From NCBI GenBank assembly GCA_012517375.1, contig JAAYVC010000010.1, forward strand, positions 1 through 39,099: DNA of 39,099 nucleotides, written 5' to 3'. The stretch is from a bacterium. Its GTDB lineage: Bacteria; Hydrothermota; Tepidihabitantia; B3-TA06. Within the stretch, counting starts at the first letter, position 1. Each line of letters begins with the position of its first letter. The translations under genes and the position numbers were made by a program. Of this stretch, positions 9,027 through 17,164 are shown in pieces. The notes below the pieces were generated by a model. The model was not told the DNA's origin and ran no database searches. It was given only the letters and a program-made list of their open reading frames with translations.

Positions 9027-9767
9027 TTATTTGACATTCATCCAGAAGAAGGGCTTGACTCCGGTGGATTTGTTTACAAGAGGGCCGAAGACGGGCTTGT
9101 CGGTTGAGACGGTAACTACATAACCCTTGAGAAAAGCTGAAGGTGCAGTGGAGAGATTGATTGAACCCTCGGTGTCGTTTTCGGTTATCGAGAGGCTCTT
9201 TTCTTCAATCGGGGTCGCCATCTTGAGGAAGACTTCGGGATCAGGGTCAAAAAGATCAAGTCCCTCGGCATCGTATAGCGCTATCTTGTAGTCGAGATAG
9301 TCCTTGCCGTCGTAGGTCAATTTCTTGAAGGTTACGGTGATTGCATTTCCTGTGAGGGTGTCTGAGGGAGCAGTTATTTCGAGAACCGGTAACGTCTTTA
9401 CTTCGACCGTATCGTAAGATTTTAGCCCTGACTCGTCGAGGAGCCACATGTAATAAGTGTATGCCTTTTCAGCCTCGAGCGTATCCAAGTCATTGTAGAT
9501 TGTACCTGCCAAAACGATATTGGCAGTATCGCGTCTTGTGGAACCTGAGCGTCCGAAAACGACCTTGGTTGCCGTTATGCCTGTTCCCGTAAATACGTAT
9601 TCGATATCGACCATCGCGAACTCTTTTGAAGCGCCTATCGCCTGAATTGAATTGATCCTTGACGCCGCATGGTACACGCCCTGCTTCAGCTGGTTGATTA
9701 TTTCGCAGCCCGAAACGAGAAACATTCCTGCAAGAAGCAGAACTAAAAATACAGTTCTTTTGTTCAT
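9027..9767 (-). CDS. Secreted lipoprotein of unknown function, Fn3-like
   Basis: The 246-residue protein starts at ATG 9767, directly downstream of an AGGAGG-type site at 9771-9777. An upstream in-frame start would give 54 extra residues without signal character. The N-terminus MNKRTVFLVLLLAGMFLVSGC is a lipoprotein signal with lipobox VSGC, so the mature protein should be anchored by the Cys near residue 21. The rest is rich in Thr, Val and Asp and looks like two beta-sandwich units, the second starting near LEITAPSDTLTG. No catalytic motif is visible. It is monocistronic, with its own promoter and a shared terminator. Confidence 0.75.
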   Translation of the reverse strand: MNKRTVFLVLLLAGMFLVSGCEIINQLKQGVYHAASRINSIQAIGASKEFAMVDIEYVFTGTGITATKVVFGRSGSTRRDTANIVLAGTIYNDLDTLEAEKAYTYYMWLLDESGLKSYDTVEVKTLPVLEITAPSDTLTGNAITVTFKKLTYDGKDYLDYKIALYDAEGLDLFDPDPEVFLKMATPIEEKSLSITENDTEGSINLSTAPSAFLKGYVVTVSTDKPVFGPLVNKSTGVKPFFWMNVK

Positions 9768-9796
9768 TACTCCTCCTTCGTTGATTACTCGACTAC

Positions 9797-9824
9797 ATCC
9801 TAATCGCGGAAATGGATATGTCAA
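9797..9824 (-). promoter_or_regulatory. Promoter of the lipoprotein gene
   Basis: On the minus strand, TTGACA (9824-9819), a 16 nt spacer and TAGGAT (9802-9797). Transcription should start near 9790, giving a leader of about 23 nt that contains the AGGAGG site. Confidence 0.7.
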
Positions 9825-10159
9825 GAGTCTCCGTGTTGATTCAGAGACGATAACGGATACGGCTCGTAGTTCCTCGTCCGTTTCTTTAATTTCTTTAGAA
9901 TTCGGGTATAGATAACTGCGGAATCCCAAGAACTCATCGGTACATTTGAATGAAAATCTCAGGGATAAGACCCTGTATCCAAGAAAGTTCTAAAACACCT
10001 CCATGAACTTTGCCTCCACGAAGGATATTATGAGATCTGCTGATATAGGGATTTCTTTGTTTTTTGCAGATCCTTCACGATTGCTGTTGACAAGGCTTCC
10101 ATCTAGACTAACGTTTTTTATGATGATGGCACCCCGACGGAAGTCGGGGTGCTTCTTAT
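9825..10159. other. Intergenic region between divergent genes, with a hairpin
   Basis: The region separates the minus-strand lipoprotein from mfd. From 9825 to about 10085 I see no supported gene or structure. Around 10087-10152 lie a possible weak promoter and a GNRA-loop hairpin, listed separately. Confidence 0.5.
10129..10152. terminator. Strong hairpin with GNRA-type tetraloop upstream of mfd
   Basis: GCACCCCGAC (10129-10138), loop GGAA and GTCGGGGTGC (10143-10152) form a perfect 10-bp stem followed by TTCTTATTT. It could be a terminator or attenuator for transcripts arriving from upstream, or a REP-like element. It ends 8 nt before the mfd -35 box. Confidence 0.55.
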
Positions 10160-10187
10160 TTGACAGTTCAGCCATTACAAATAGAAT
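10160..10187 (+). promoter_or_regulatory. Promoter of mfd; almost no leader
   Basis: TTGACA (10160-10165), a 16 nt spacer and TAGAAT (10182-10187). The ATG at 10197 is 10 nt past the -10 box, so the transcript should have only 0-3 nt before it. No Shine-Dalgarno sequence is seen. Confidence 0.75.
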
Positions 10188-10196
10188 CCAATCTCC

Positions 10197-13124
10197 ATGA
10201 GTGAATCGTTGACCAAGCAATACATTTTCAGGCGTTTTGTCGAATCGCCTCCTTTCTTGCGTTTTCTGAACCAGGAAGAAAATCCTTCGGTGGTTGCAGG
10301 ATTATACGGGGCAACGAAAGCGTTTTTTCTCAAAGCGTTGGTTGATACCGGCAGGGAAGTGCTTTATGCAGCAAAGAATAACGAAGAAGTCGAAAGGCTG
10401 TTATTCGATCTGGATGACCTGGAAAAATCGGAGACCTTAGCTTTAAGGAGGGCCGAGGATTTGAATTCACTGCGAGCAAATGATGAGCTGCCCGGATTGA
10501 TTCTCTGCCCTGAAGAACTGTTACAGAGAAGGATTGGCGAGGCGAAGGAAAGGCCAGCCTTGTACTTCGAGGTCTCCGGCGAGATTGAGCTTGACCGTGC
10601 CATCGAGTGGCTTTCAGCCAACGGCTTCGAAAGAAGCGACCTCGTGACCGAGCCTGCGGAGTTTGCACAGAGGGGAGGAATACTTGACGTCTTCTCCCCT
10701 CTGTGGGATGAGCCTTCGAGGGTCGAATTCGAGGGTGAACGCGTTATCTCCATCAGAAGTTTTGACCCTCTCACTCAGCGCTCTAAGGAGAGCGCCACCT
10801 CGATTGAAGTGGTATCAAACAGACCGCCGGAGAATTATGGACCTACAGTCATGGAGTATTTGAGCACATCTCTCGTTGTCTCGGCGATTGATGCTGTGAT
10901 GCCGGATCTGCTTCTTGTAAAAGAACTGCGAGATTCTGATGAAACAAAAAAAACTTTCGACTTCGGGTATGCTGAAGCAAGAAAGATCCTTGGTAACTTC
11001 GAGGAAATAAAGGAGCTTGAGAACCAAGGACTCGAGCTCCTTTTCGCGGTAGATAAGGAACACGGCCAGAACTACATCTCAAATCATCTCACTAACTTCA
11101 GGATTGTTGACACCCATCTTTCAGGAGGTTGGGTGGCGAGGGAAGAAGGTTATGCAGTGTTCACTGATGAGGAGCTTTTCGGAACCAGACACAAGCGGAA
11201 AATACCCAGCCATTTCAGGGGTCTTCCTGCGGACGCTTTTCACGAGCTGCACGAAGGAGACTATGTTGTTCACATCGATTACGGAATAGGCATATACAAG
11301 GGTCTTAAGAAGCTCAAGATAGGGGTTGAAGAGAAAGAATTCCTTGAGATTTCTTATGCAGGCACGGACGTATTATACCTGCCTGTAGAGAATCTGGGGC
11401 TGCTTGACCGCTATATAGGAACAGAAGGGCGGCTCCCCAGGGTAAACAAGCTCGGCTCTGAAAGCTGGAAGCTTGCCTCAAAGAACGCCCGAAAATCGGC
11501 ATACGACTACGCACAGGAGCTGCTTTCGCTTTACGCGAAGAGGTCGCTAGCCAAGGGCCACGCTTTCGGCGTTCACCGGGAGGAGATGGAATGGGCGGAG
11601 CTCTCCTTTCCTTACGAGGAGACGCCCGATCAGCGCCGTGCAATCGAATCCATAGAGGCGGATATGGAATCGAGGCATCCCATGGACAGACTGGTTTGCG
11701 GCGAAGTCGGATACGGAAAGACCGAGGTTGCGCTTCGTGCGGCGCTCAAGGCGGCGCTCGATTCAAAACAGGTCGCGCTGATGGCTCCTACCACGATTCT
11801 GGCTCTTCAGCATTACAGGACTTTCACTAGCCGTCTGAAAGAACTTCCTTTAAGAATTGCCATGATATCGCGGTTCGTTTCAGCTGCGGAACGAAAAAGG
11901 ATATTGGTTGAGCTTGAGGAAGGGCGCATCGATATTATTGTGGGCACGCACGCCCTTCTTTCCGAAAACGTCAAATGGAGGGACTTAGGTCTTCTGATAA
12001 TAGACGACGAGCACCGCTTCGGCGTAAAGCACAAGGAAAAGATTCGCAAGAAAAGAACAGAGGTGGACACCTTAGCATTAACCGCTACTCCTATTCCGAG
12101 AACGCTCTATATGAGCCTTGTGGGAATAAGGGATGTTTCGAGGATTGAAACCCCGCCCGTGGGACGCAAGGATGTGATAACCGAGGTGGAGCACTGGTCC
12201 GACGATATGGTTCGCGATTGGGTCTTGAGGGAGCGTTCAAGAGGAGGCCTGACGCTCTTCATCCACAACAGAATAGAGACTATCGACGCACTGAGAAGAA
12301 GGCTCCAAAGACTTCTGCCCGGGCTTTCGATGCATATCGCCCACGGTCAGATGCCCGAGCGCGAACTAGCGGCGATTTATGACCGTTTCCTAGAACATAA
12401 GGTAGACATTCTCGTCTCGACAGCCATCCTTGAGGCAGGAATAGACATCCCCGACCTCAACACCATAATCGTGGACAGGGCAGACCTTTTCGGGCTTGCT
12501 GATCTTCATCAGCTGAGGGGCCGCGTAGGCAGGGCCGAACGCCAGGGCTACGCGCTTTTTATTGTTCCGCGAAAATCGACGGATGATGCCAAGAAGCGGT
12601 TTGCCGCTATAAAGGCCTATGCCGGTCTGGGCGCAGGCTACCGTCTGGCTCTGAGAGACATGGAGATGCGAGGGGTCGGAAACCTTCTCGGCACCGCACA
12701 GCACGGCCACGTCACGACCATCGGCTTTACGCTCTATACCAAGCTTCTTGCCGAGGCTGTGGCGCGGTTGAAGGGCGAGGACTGGTTCGATGAACCCGTT
12801 CTTGAGATGGCATACGGTGCTTATCTTCCCGAGAGTTATATAGGAGAAACTGCTGAGAGGGTATCTCTCTATAAACGACTCTTGTCTGTAGAAGACGAGA
12901 AAGGGGTAGACAAGTTGAAGGATGAACTCGAAGACCGCTTCGGAAGGATGCCGGAGACGGCTTCAAGGATTCTCGATGTGGCAAAGGCAAGGGCTCTGGC
13001 AAGGAAGAAGCGAGTGACAAAGGTCGGTTTCCAGAAGGATTCGTGGTTCATCCTTACACAAAAAAGAACGTACAGGGGGCAAGGCTCGTTCTCGACTCTG
13101 CTTGAACAGCTTAGAAGGATTTAG
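10197..13124 (+). CDS. mfd: Transcription-repair coupling factor Mfd (compact form)
   Basis: Mfd removes RNA polymerase stalled at DNA lesions and recruits UvrA. The N-terminus has the UvrB-like region (GLYGATKAFFLKAL, then ERSDLVTEPAEFAQRGGILD). The CarD-like polymerase-interacting domain lies near residues 345-400 (HEGDYVVHIDYGIGIYKGL). The translocase follows, with Walker A GEVGYGKTE near 500-508, the DEAD-box equivalent IDDEHRFG near 601, TATPIPRT, and GRVGRAERQGYA in the second RecA domain. The C-terminal domain contains AYLPESYIGE. At 975 residues it is shorter than typical Mfd (about 1100-1150). All motor motifs are intact, so the shortening lies in linkers and the N- and C-terminal domains. 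Its stop overlaps the next gene's GTG. Confidence 0.95.
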   Translation: MSESLTKQYIFRRFVESPPFLRFLNQEENPSVVAGLYGATKAFFLKALVDTGREVLYAAKNNEEVERLLFDLDDLEKSETLALRRAEDLNSLRANDELPGLILCPEELLQRRIGEAKERPALYFEVSGEIELDRAIEWLSANGFERSDLVTEPAEFAQRGGILDVFSPLWDEPSRVEFEGERVISIRSFDPLTQRSKESATSIEVVSNRPPENYGPTVMEYLSTSLVVSAIDAVMPDLLLVKELRDSDETKKTFDFGYAEARKILGNFEEIKELENQGLELLFAVDKEHGQNYISNHLTNFRIVDTHLSGGWVAREEGYAVFTDEELFGTRHKRKIPSHFRGLPADAFHELHEGDYVVHIDYGIGIYKGLKKLKIGVEEKEFLEISYAGTDVLYLPVENLGLLDRYIGTEGRLPRVNKLGSESWKLASKNARKSAYDYAQELLSLYAKRSLAKGHAFGVHREEMEWAELSFPYEETPDQRRAIESIEADMESRHPMDRLVCGEVGYGKTEVALRAALKAALDSKQVALMAPTTILALQHYRTFTSRLKELPLRIAMISRFVSAAERKRILVELEEGRIDIIVGTHALLSENVKWRDLGLLIIDDEHRFGVKHKEKIRKKRTEVDTLALTATPIPRTLYMSLVGIRDVSRIETPPVGRKDVITEVEHWSDDMVRDWVLRERSRGGLTLFIHNRIETIDALRRRLQRLLPGLSMHIAHGQMPERELAAIYDRFLEHKVDILVSTAILEAGIDIPDLNTIIVDRADLFGLADLHQLRGRVGRAERQGYALFIVPRKSTDDAKKRFAAIKAYAGLGAGYRLALRDMEMRGVGNLLGTAQHGHVTTIGFTLYTKLLAEAVARLKGEDWFDEPVLEMAYGAYLPESYIGETAERVSLYKRLLSVEDEKGVDKLKDELEDRFGRMPETASRILDVAKARALARKKRVTKVGFQKDSWFILTQKRTYRGQGSFSTLLEQLRRI

Positions 13125-13861
13125 TGAAAGCCGCCCTCATCTCGAATCATGCAACCGCCGACTTCAGTGCAAACGAGAGAAGGATGGTGCAACTTGCCGA
13201 GAGCGCCGTTTCAATGGGCGCTCGATTTCTCGTGTTTCCCGAAGCCGCCGCAACCGGACTCAGGGATACCGGAGACCCGGAGCGCGATTATATGCTGGCT
13301 GAAGTGCTCGGTTCTTCGAGGAACAAAAAATGGCAGGAGTTCGCGGAGAGAAACCGGGTGTGGTTTGCTGCAGGGCTGCTTGAGAGGTTCCAGCGCATGA
13401 TTTTCGACTCCTACGTTATCTTCGACCCTTCGGGCAGACTGGCTCTGCACTACCGGAGAATCGACCCAGGCTGGCGCCGGCCTAGCGATGATCAAGGAAT
13501 CTACTGCGTAGGGGAGCGAGTGGAGATTATACAAACCCCTTTTGGAAGAGCAGGCGTGCTCGTTTGCGGTGACCTCTGGGATGATTTGATTGTGCAAAGG
13601 ATGAAATCGCTGAAGCCCGATTACATTCTCTTTCCCTTCCTGCGGGCGTTGAATCCTGAGAATGATTGGCCAGTTGAGTTTCGTGAGTATTGTGAGAGAT
13701 TCAGGATGCTGGGAGGACGTACGCTTGCGGTAAATTTATACGAGGGTGAAGAACAGGAAGATTCCTTTGGCGGTGCATGGTTCGTGGAAAGGGACGGAAA
13801 CATTATTTCCAATTTACGAGAAGGGAGGGAGGGGATCCTTATTGTTGACACGAGCAACTGA
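13124..13861 (+). CDS. Carbon-nitrogen hydrolase (nitrilase superfamily), atypical active site
   Basis: The 245-residue protein has the nitrilase fold signatures FLVFPEAAATG (Glu40), ALHYRRIDPGW and GVLVCGDLWDD (Cys148). Active members use a Glu-Lys-Cys triad to hydrolyse amides or nitriles. Here the residue aligned with the catalytic Lys of the usual YRKxHL motif is Arg112 (YRRIDP), so the activity is uncertain. The GTG start shares a base with the mfd stop, and AGAAGGA at 13113-13119 provides a ribosome binding site. Co-transcription with mfd is likely. The substrate cannot be predicted. The 3' end contains the argS promoter. Confidence 0.8.
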   Translation: MKAALISNHATADFSANERRMVQLAESAVSMGARFLVFPEAAATGLRDTGDPERDYMLAEVLGSSRNKKWQEFAERNRVWFAAGLLERFQRMIFDSYVIFDPSGRLALHYRRIDPGWRRPSDDQGIYCVGERVEIIQTPFGRAGVLVCGDLWDDLIVQRMKSLKPDYILFPFLRALNPENDWPVEFREYCERFRMLGGRTLAVNLYEGEEQEDSFGGAWFVERDGNIISNLREGREGILIVDTSN

Positions 13862-13873
13862 TGCCGTTAGACT
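13845..13873 (+). promoter_or_regulatory. Internal promoter for argS
   Basis: TTGACA (13845-13850), a 17 nt spacer and TAGACT (13868-13873). Transcription would start near 13880, at the AAGGAG site of argS. The promoter lies in the last codons of the nitrilase-family gene. Confidence 0.6.
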
Positions 13874-13889
13874 TTGCAAAGGAGATTTA

Positions 13890-15629
13890 TTGAAGTACGT
13901 ATTGGAAAGGCTTTTCGATGAGGTTGAAGCCCTTGCGGCAAAGGAGTTTGGCGACGCTCATCCGGAGATACGCAGACCGCCCAAGGAATCTCAGGCAATT
14001 TATGCAATCCCTTGTTTTAGACACGCTAAGACAGGAGGCGCTAGCCCTGTAAAGCTTGCCGAGGAACTGGCGGCGCATTGGAATGCTGAATTAGCTACGG
14101 ATTCAATCCTGGAAAGGTTTCAGGCGGAGCGCGGCTACGTAAACGTATTCGCTAAGACCTCATTTCTCCTCGAGGAGGTAATCGGAGACTTGAACCGTTC
14201 AGGCGCAAACTACGGAAGACACCCGGATAAGCATAAGAAGGTGGTGGTCGACTACTGCTCTCCCAATATAGCAAAACCATTGACCGTCGGTCATCTGCGC
14301 TCTACTATTATCGGACAATCACTTATAAACATTTTGAGAGCTTCTGGATTCGAGACGATTGGCATAAACTTCCTTTCCGACTGGGGAACCCAGTTCGGAA
14401 AGCTTCTTTACGCCTTTAGCCAATGGGGAGACGAAGAGTCATTCATTAAAGAACCGGTGAGACATCTTGTTGATCTATATGTCCGCTTCCACAAGGAGAC
14501 GGAATCGAATCCTGCCTTAGAAGATGAGGCAAGGGCATCCTTCATGCGCCTCGAAAATGGCGAAAGCGCCGAACGTGAACTCTGGAAAAGATTCCGCGAG
14601 GCAAGCCTTAAGGACTTTGAAGGAACCGTGGCGAGACTTGGAGTTCATTTCGACAACAACTGGTTCGAGAGCGAGTTTGAGGCAAAAGCTCACGACCTGA
14701 TAGATAGTTTATTGAGAGAAGGGATAGCCGAGCGTTCGGAAGGAGCCGTTATCGTAAGGACGGGTGAGGATGATAGTGTTCCACCACTCGTGGCGCGGAA
14801 ATCGGACGGAACCACGCTCTACGCATCAAGAGACCTGGCGTCAGCGCTTGTAAGAATAGAGCGCTGGAAACCTGCAAAGCTCCTCTATGTTGTTGCAACC
14901 GAGCAAAATCTTCACTTCTCCAATCTTGCAAAGGTTCTTAGTACGATGGGGTATCCGGATTGCCTTGAGCACATACGCTTCGGGATGGTCTCGCTTCCTT
15001 CAGGCAAGATGTCGACAAGGGAGGGCAGGGTGGTCTATCTCGACGAGCTTCTGGATGAGGCCGAGCGAAGGGCGGAAGAGATTATTAAGGAAAAGAATCC
15101 GGAGATGACCGAGGGGGATAGAAAGGAGGTGGCACGGAAGGTAGGTATAGGAGCCGTCGTCTACGCGGATCTTTCGCAGGACAGGATTAAGGATATAGTC
15201 TTCGACTGGCAGAAGATGCTCTCTTTTGAAGGCAACTCGGCGCCATATCTGCAGTATGCGGCAGTTCGCTGCAAAAAAATAATGCAGAAGGCAGAGCCGG
15301 TTGAGAGGGAACCCCTCAAGAATCTGAATAGAGGGGACATCGCCCATCTCGTTAATGGCCTGATGGATGAGGAGAGTAAAGAACTTCTTCTGCATCTTGG
15401 CCGCTTCCCGCATGCGATTACTGAGGCGGCTGAGCGTTATTCACCACATGTGCTCGCAGGGTATCTCTACGACCTCGCCACGTCCTTCAGCAGATTCTAC
15501 ACGAATCTGCAGGTGCTGAAGTCAGATACAGAAACCAGAAAGGCGCGACTTCTCCTTGTTAAGGCAACAGGTGATATTCTTGAGCAAGGATTAAAGCTTT
15601 TGGGAATAGAAACTCCCGATGAAATGTAG
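13890..15629 (+). CDS. argS: Arginyl-tRNA synthetase
   Basis: This class I synthetase charges tRNA-Arg. The 579-residue protein has the HIGH-like motif SPNIAKPLTVGHLRST near residues 128-143 and the KMSKS-like loop GKMSTREG near 371-378, both typical of ArgRS. An N-terminal Arg-tRNA-synt-N domain and a C-terminal anticodon-binding helical domain (SPHVLAGYLYDLATSFSRFY) are present. I choose TTG at 13890 as the start because AAGGAG lies at 13879-13884 with proper spacing and the resulting length fits the family. The frame is open back to 13746, but that would add 48 residues without homology character, inside the preceding gene. Confidence 0.95.
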   Translation: MKYVLERLFDEVEALAAKEFGDAHPEIRRPPKESQAIYAIPCFRHAKTGGASPVKLAEELAAHWNAELATDSILERFQAERGYVNVFAKTSFLLEEVIGDLNRSGANYGRHPDKHKKVVVDYCSPNIAKPLTVGHLRSTIIGQSLINILRASGFETIGINFLSDWGTQFGKLLYAFSQWGDEESFIKEPVRHLVDLYVRFHKETESNPALEDEARASFMRLENGESAERELWKRFREASLKDFEGTVARLGVHFDNNWFESEFEAKAHDLIDSLLREGIAERSEGAVIVRTGEDDSVPPLVARKSDGTTLYASRDLASALVRIERWKPAKLLYVVATEQNLHFSNLAKVLSTMGYPDCLEHIRFGMVSLPSGKMSTREGRVVYLDELLDEAERRAEEIIKEKNPEMTEGDRKEVARKVGIGAVVYADLSQDRIKDIVFDWQKMLSFEGNSAPYLQYAAVRCKKIMQKAEPVEREPLKNLNRGDIAHLVNGLMDEESKELLLHLGRFPHAITEAAERYSPHVLAGYLYDLATSFSRFYTNLQVLKSDTETRKARLLLVKATGDILEQGLKLLGIETPDEM

Positions 15630-15668
15630 CGTATTCAGAACAGGCTTTTAGTCAAACCAACCCTGGTT

Positions 15669-15700
15669 ATCTTCGCCATACTAGGAAATATGGCGAAGAT
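15669..15700. promoter_or_regulatory. Perfect 12-bp inverted repeat between argS and the MarR gene
   Basis: ATCTTCGCCATA (15669-15680) and TATGGCGAAGAT (15689-15700) are exact reverse complements separated by 8 nt. No T-tract follows in either direction, so a classical terminator is doubtful. It lies 39 nt upstream of the marR -35 box and could be an operator, an RNA structure or a rho-type end. Confidence 0.5.
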
Positions 15701-15739
15701 TGTACTGGGGAAAAGGTTCGGTTTCGGGGATTTAAGGTA

Positions 15740-15769
15740 TTGACAAATTTAATTTATTGAGCATATTAA
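15740..15769 (+). promoter_or_regulatory. Promoter of the MarR operon; leaderless start
   Basis: TTGACA (15740-15745) and an AT-rich -10 (TATTAA at 15764-15769, spacer 18, or overlapping CATATT with spacer 16). The ATG at 15774 coincides with the predicted transcription start within 1-2 nt. There is no Shine-Dalgarno sequence. Confidence 0.65.
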
Positions 15770-15773
15770 CAGT

Positions 15774-16244
15774 ATGGGACATTCGGTTGATGAGCAAGTA
15801 AAGAGACTTGAAGATCTCGGACCGGTGCTTTTGCGCGGTCTTCAGCTTATCGGTTCTTCTACACCCTTCGGGAGCGAACTTTCATTCTCGCAGTATTACA
15901 TTCTTCAGACGCTCCTGGACAAGGAAGCGATGCAGATGAACGAGCTTGCCCTGGCGCTCGGCGTTTCAAAAGCCAACATTACAGGACTCGTGGACCGCAT
16001 GGTGCGCGCCCGTCTGCTTGAGAGGATGCGCTCGGATGAGGACCGCCGAGTAGTTTTTGTTACCCTTTCGCCTAAGGGCCGGCGCGTGGCGCAAAGACTG
16101 CAAAACGCACAGCGCCGCGACTGGAAAAGAATAATGGAAACACTGCCAGTTCAAAATCTCGAGATTTTCATGGACTCCCTTGAACAGCTTTCAAAAGCGC
16201 TTGCCGAACGACCCAGAGAGAAAGTGATAGCAGACGTAGACTGA
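15774..16244 (+). CDS. MarR-family transcriptional regulator
   Basis: The 156-residue protein has a winged helix-turn-helix typical of MarR. The helix-turn-helix covers about residues 53-80 (MNELALALGVSKANITGLV) and is followed by the wing with the signature RSDEDRR at 86-92 and FVTLSPKGRR. Helical N- and C-termini would form the dimer interface. MarR proteins are usually repressors released by small ligands. This one is first in an apparent operon with a phosphodiesterase and a small secreted protein, so autoregulation of that operon is plausible. Its ligand is unknown. Confidence 0.9.
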   Translation: MGHSVDEQVKRLEDLGPVLLRGLQLIGSSTPFGSELSFSQYYILQTLLDKEAMQMNELALALGVSKANITGLVDRMVRARLLERMRSDEDRRVVFVTLSPKGRRVAQRLQNAQRRDWKRIMETLPVQNLEIFMDSLEQLSKALAERPREKVIADVD

Positions 16245-16265
16245 TTTCTTAAGCAGGAGATGTTT

Positions 16266-17123
16266 TTGAACCCGTTCTTGTTTTTGATGATAAGCATTGG
16301 AGGGGTAAATCCATTCAAAGATTCCAATCAACTACTTATCTTTGCTCACAGGGCGGGCGCTCAGGTAGTCCCCGAGAACACCATAGAAGGCTGGAAGGAA
16401 TCAAAATCTCTGTATAATCCTGACGTATGGGAGCTTGACGTGCATCTTACCGCTGACGACAGTCTCGTAGTTCTGCACGACGAAACCGTTGACAGGACGA
16501 CCAACGGATCGGGTAATATCCGGGAGATGACTTTTGATGAACTGCGTAAGCTGGACGCCGGTTTCTGGTTTACTCCCGACTCGGGGCTCACTTTCCCGTG
16601 GAGAAACAAAGGGGTAAGGATTCCAACGATGGCCGAGGTTTTTGACTCCTTTCCCGACGACCTTTTCAATATAGAAATTAAAGACTCTCTCATCTGGGAA
16701 GCCGATATTCTCGTCTCTCTTGTCAAGATAGAGCAAATGGAAGAACAAGTGATGATAGCTTCTGTCTATACGCCAGTTCTCGAACGGGTCCGCAAACTTG
16801 ATTCAAAAATTGCCACATCGGGTTCTGAATCGGAAATAAAACCGCTCGTTCTCTGGGGCAAGGTTGGACTCGGAAGCCTAGTAAAAACGCCAATGGACGC
16901 CGTTCAGGTTCCGGAATACTCAGGCTCAATCCGCGTCGTAACCCCCAATTTCGTCAAGCTCTGCCACAAAAAGGGACTCAAGGTTCATGTATGGACCGTC
17001 AACGAATCCGATGATATGGAAAGGCTCATCAAGCTTGGAGTGGATGGCATAATCTCCGACAGGCCGGACGTTGCGGACAGGGTAGCAAAAACGCTGGGGC
17101 TGAGGAAGTTCACAAAACCTTGA
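16266..17123 (+). CDS. Glycerophosphodiester phosphodiesterase
   Basis: GDPD enzymes cleave glycerophosphodiesters to glycerol-3-phosphate and an alcohol, using a metal in a TIM barrel. Counting from TTG 16266, the protein has 285 residues with His28-Arg29 and Glu37 (HRAGAQVVPENT), Glu56 and Asp58 (ELDVHLTADD), His71 (VVLHDETVDRTTNGSG), NIEIK, and a C-terminal GVDGIISDRPD. A short hydrophobic N-terminus could be a signal or membrane anchor, suggesting a periplasmic location. AGGAG at 16255-16259 abuts the ATG at 16260 but is correctly spaced for the TTG, so I prefer TTG; the difference is two residues. It follows marR after 21 nt and is probably in the same operon. Confidence 0.9.
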   Translation: MNPFLFLMISIGGVNPFKDSNQLLIFAHRAGAQVVPENTIEGWKESKSLYNPDVWELDVHLTADDSLVVLHDETVDRTTNGSGNIREMTFDELRKLDAGFWFTPDSGLTFPWRNKGVRIPTMAEVFDSFPDDLFNIEIKDSLIWEADILVSLVKIEQMEEQVMIASVYTPVLERVRKLDSKIATSGSESEIKPLVLWGKVGLGSLVKTPMDAVQVPEYSGSIRVVTPNFVKLCHKKGLKVHVWTVNESDDMERLIKLGVDGIISDRPDVADRVAKTLGLRKFTKP

Positions 17124-17164
17124 CAACCGCCTGAAAAAGCTTATCTTTCTACTGGAGGACGAAA

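Larger units (their letters stand above)
10120..10200 (+). other. Possible leaderless 26-codon mini-ORF overlapping the mfd start
   Basis: A weak promoter (TTGACA 10087-10092, 16 nt spacer, TAACGT 10109-10114) would start transcription near 10120, where three successive ATG codons open a 26-residue frame (MMMAPRRKSGCF...). Its TGA overlaps the mfd ATG as ATGA. The -10 match is only 3 of 6, so the feature may be fortuitous. Confidence 0.25.

Noticed and set aside
9990-10220. Minus-strand 76-codon frame across the mfd promoter
   Set aside because: It runs antisense through the mfd promoter and the hairpin, has no start signals, and its translation resembles no family.
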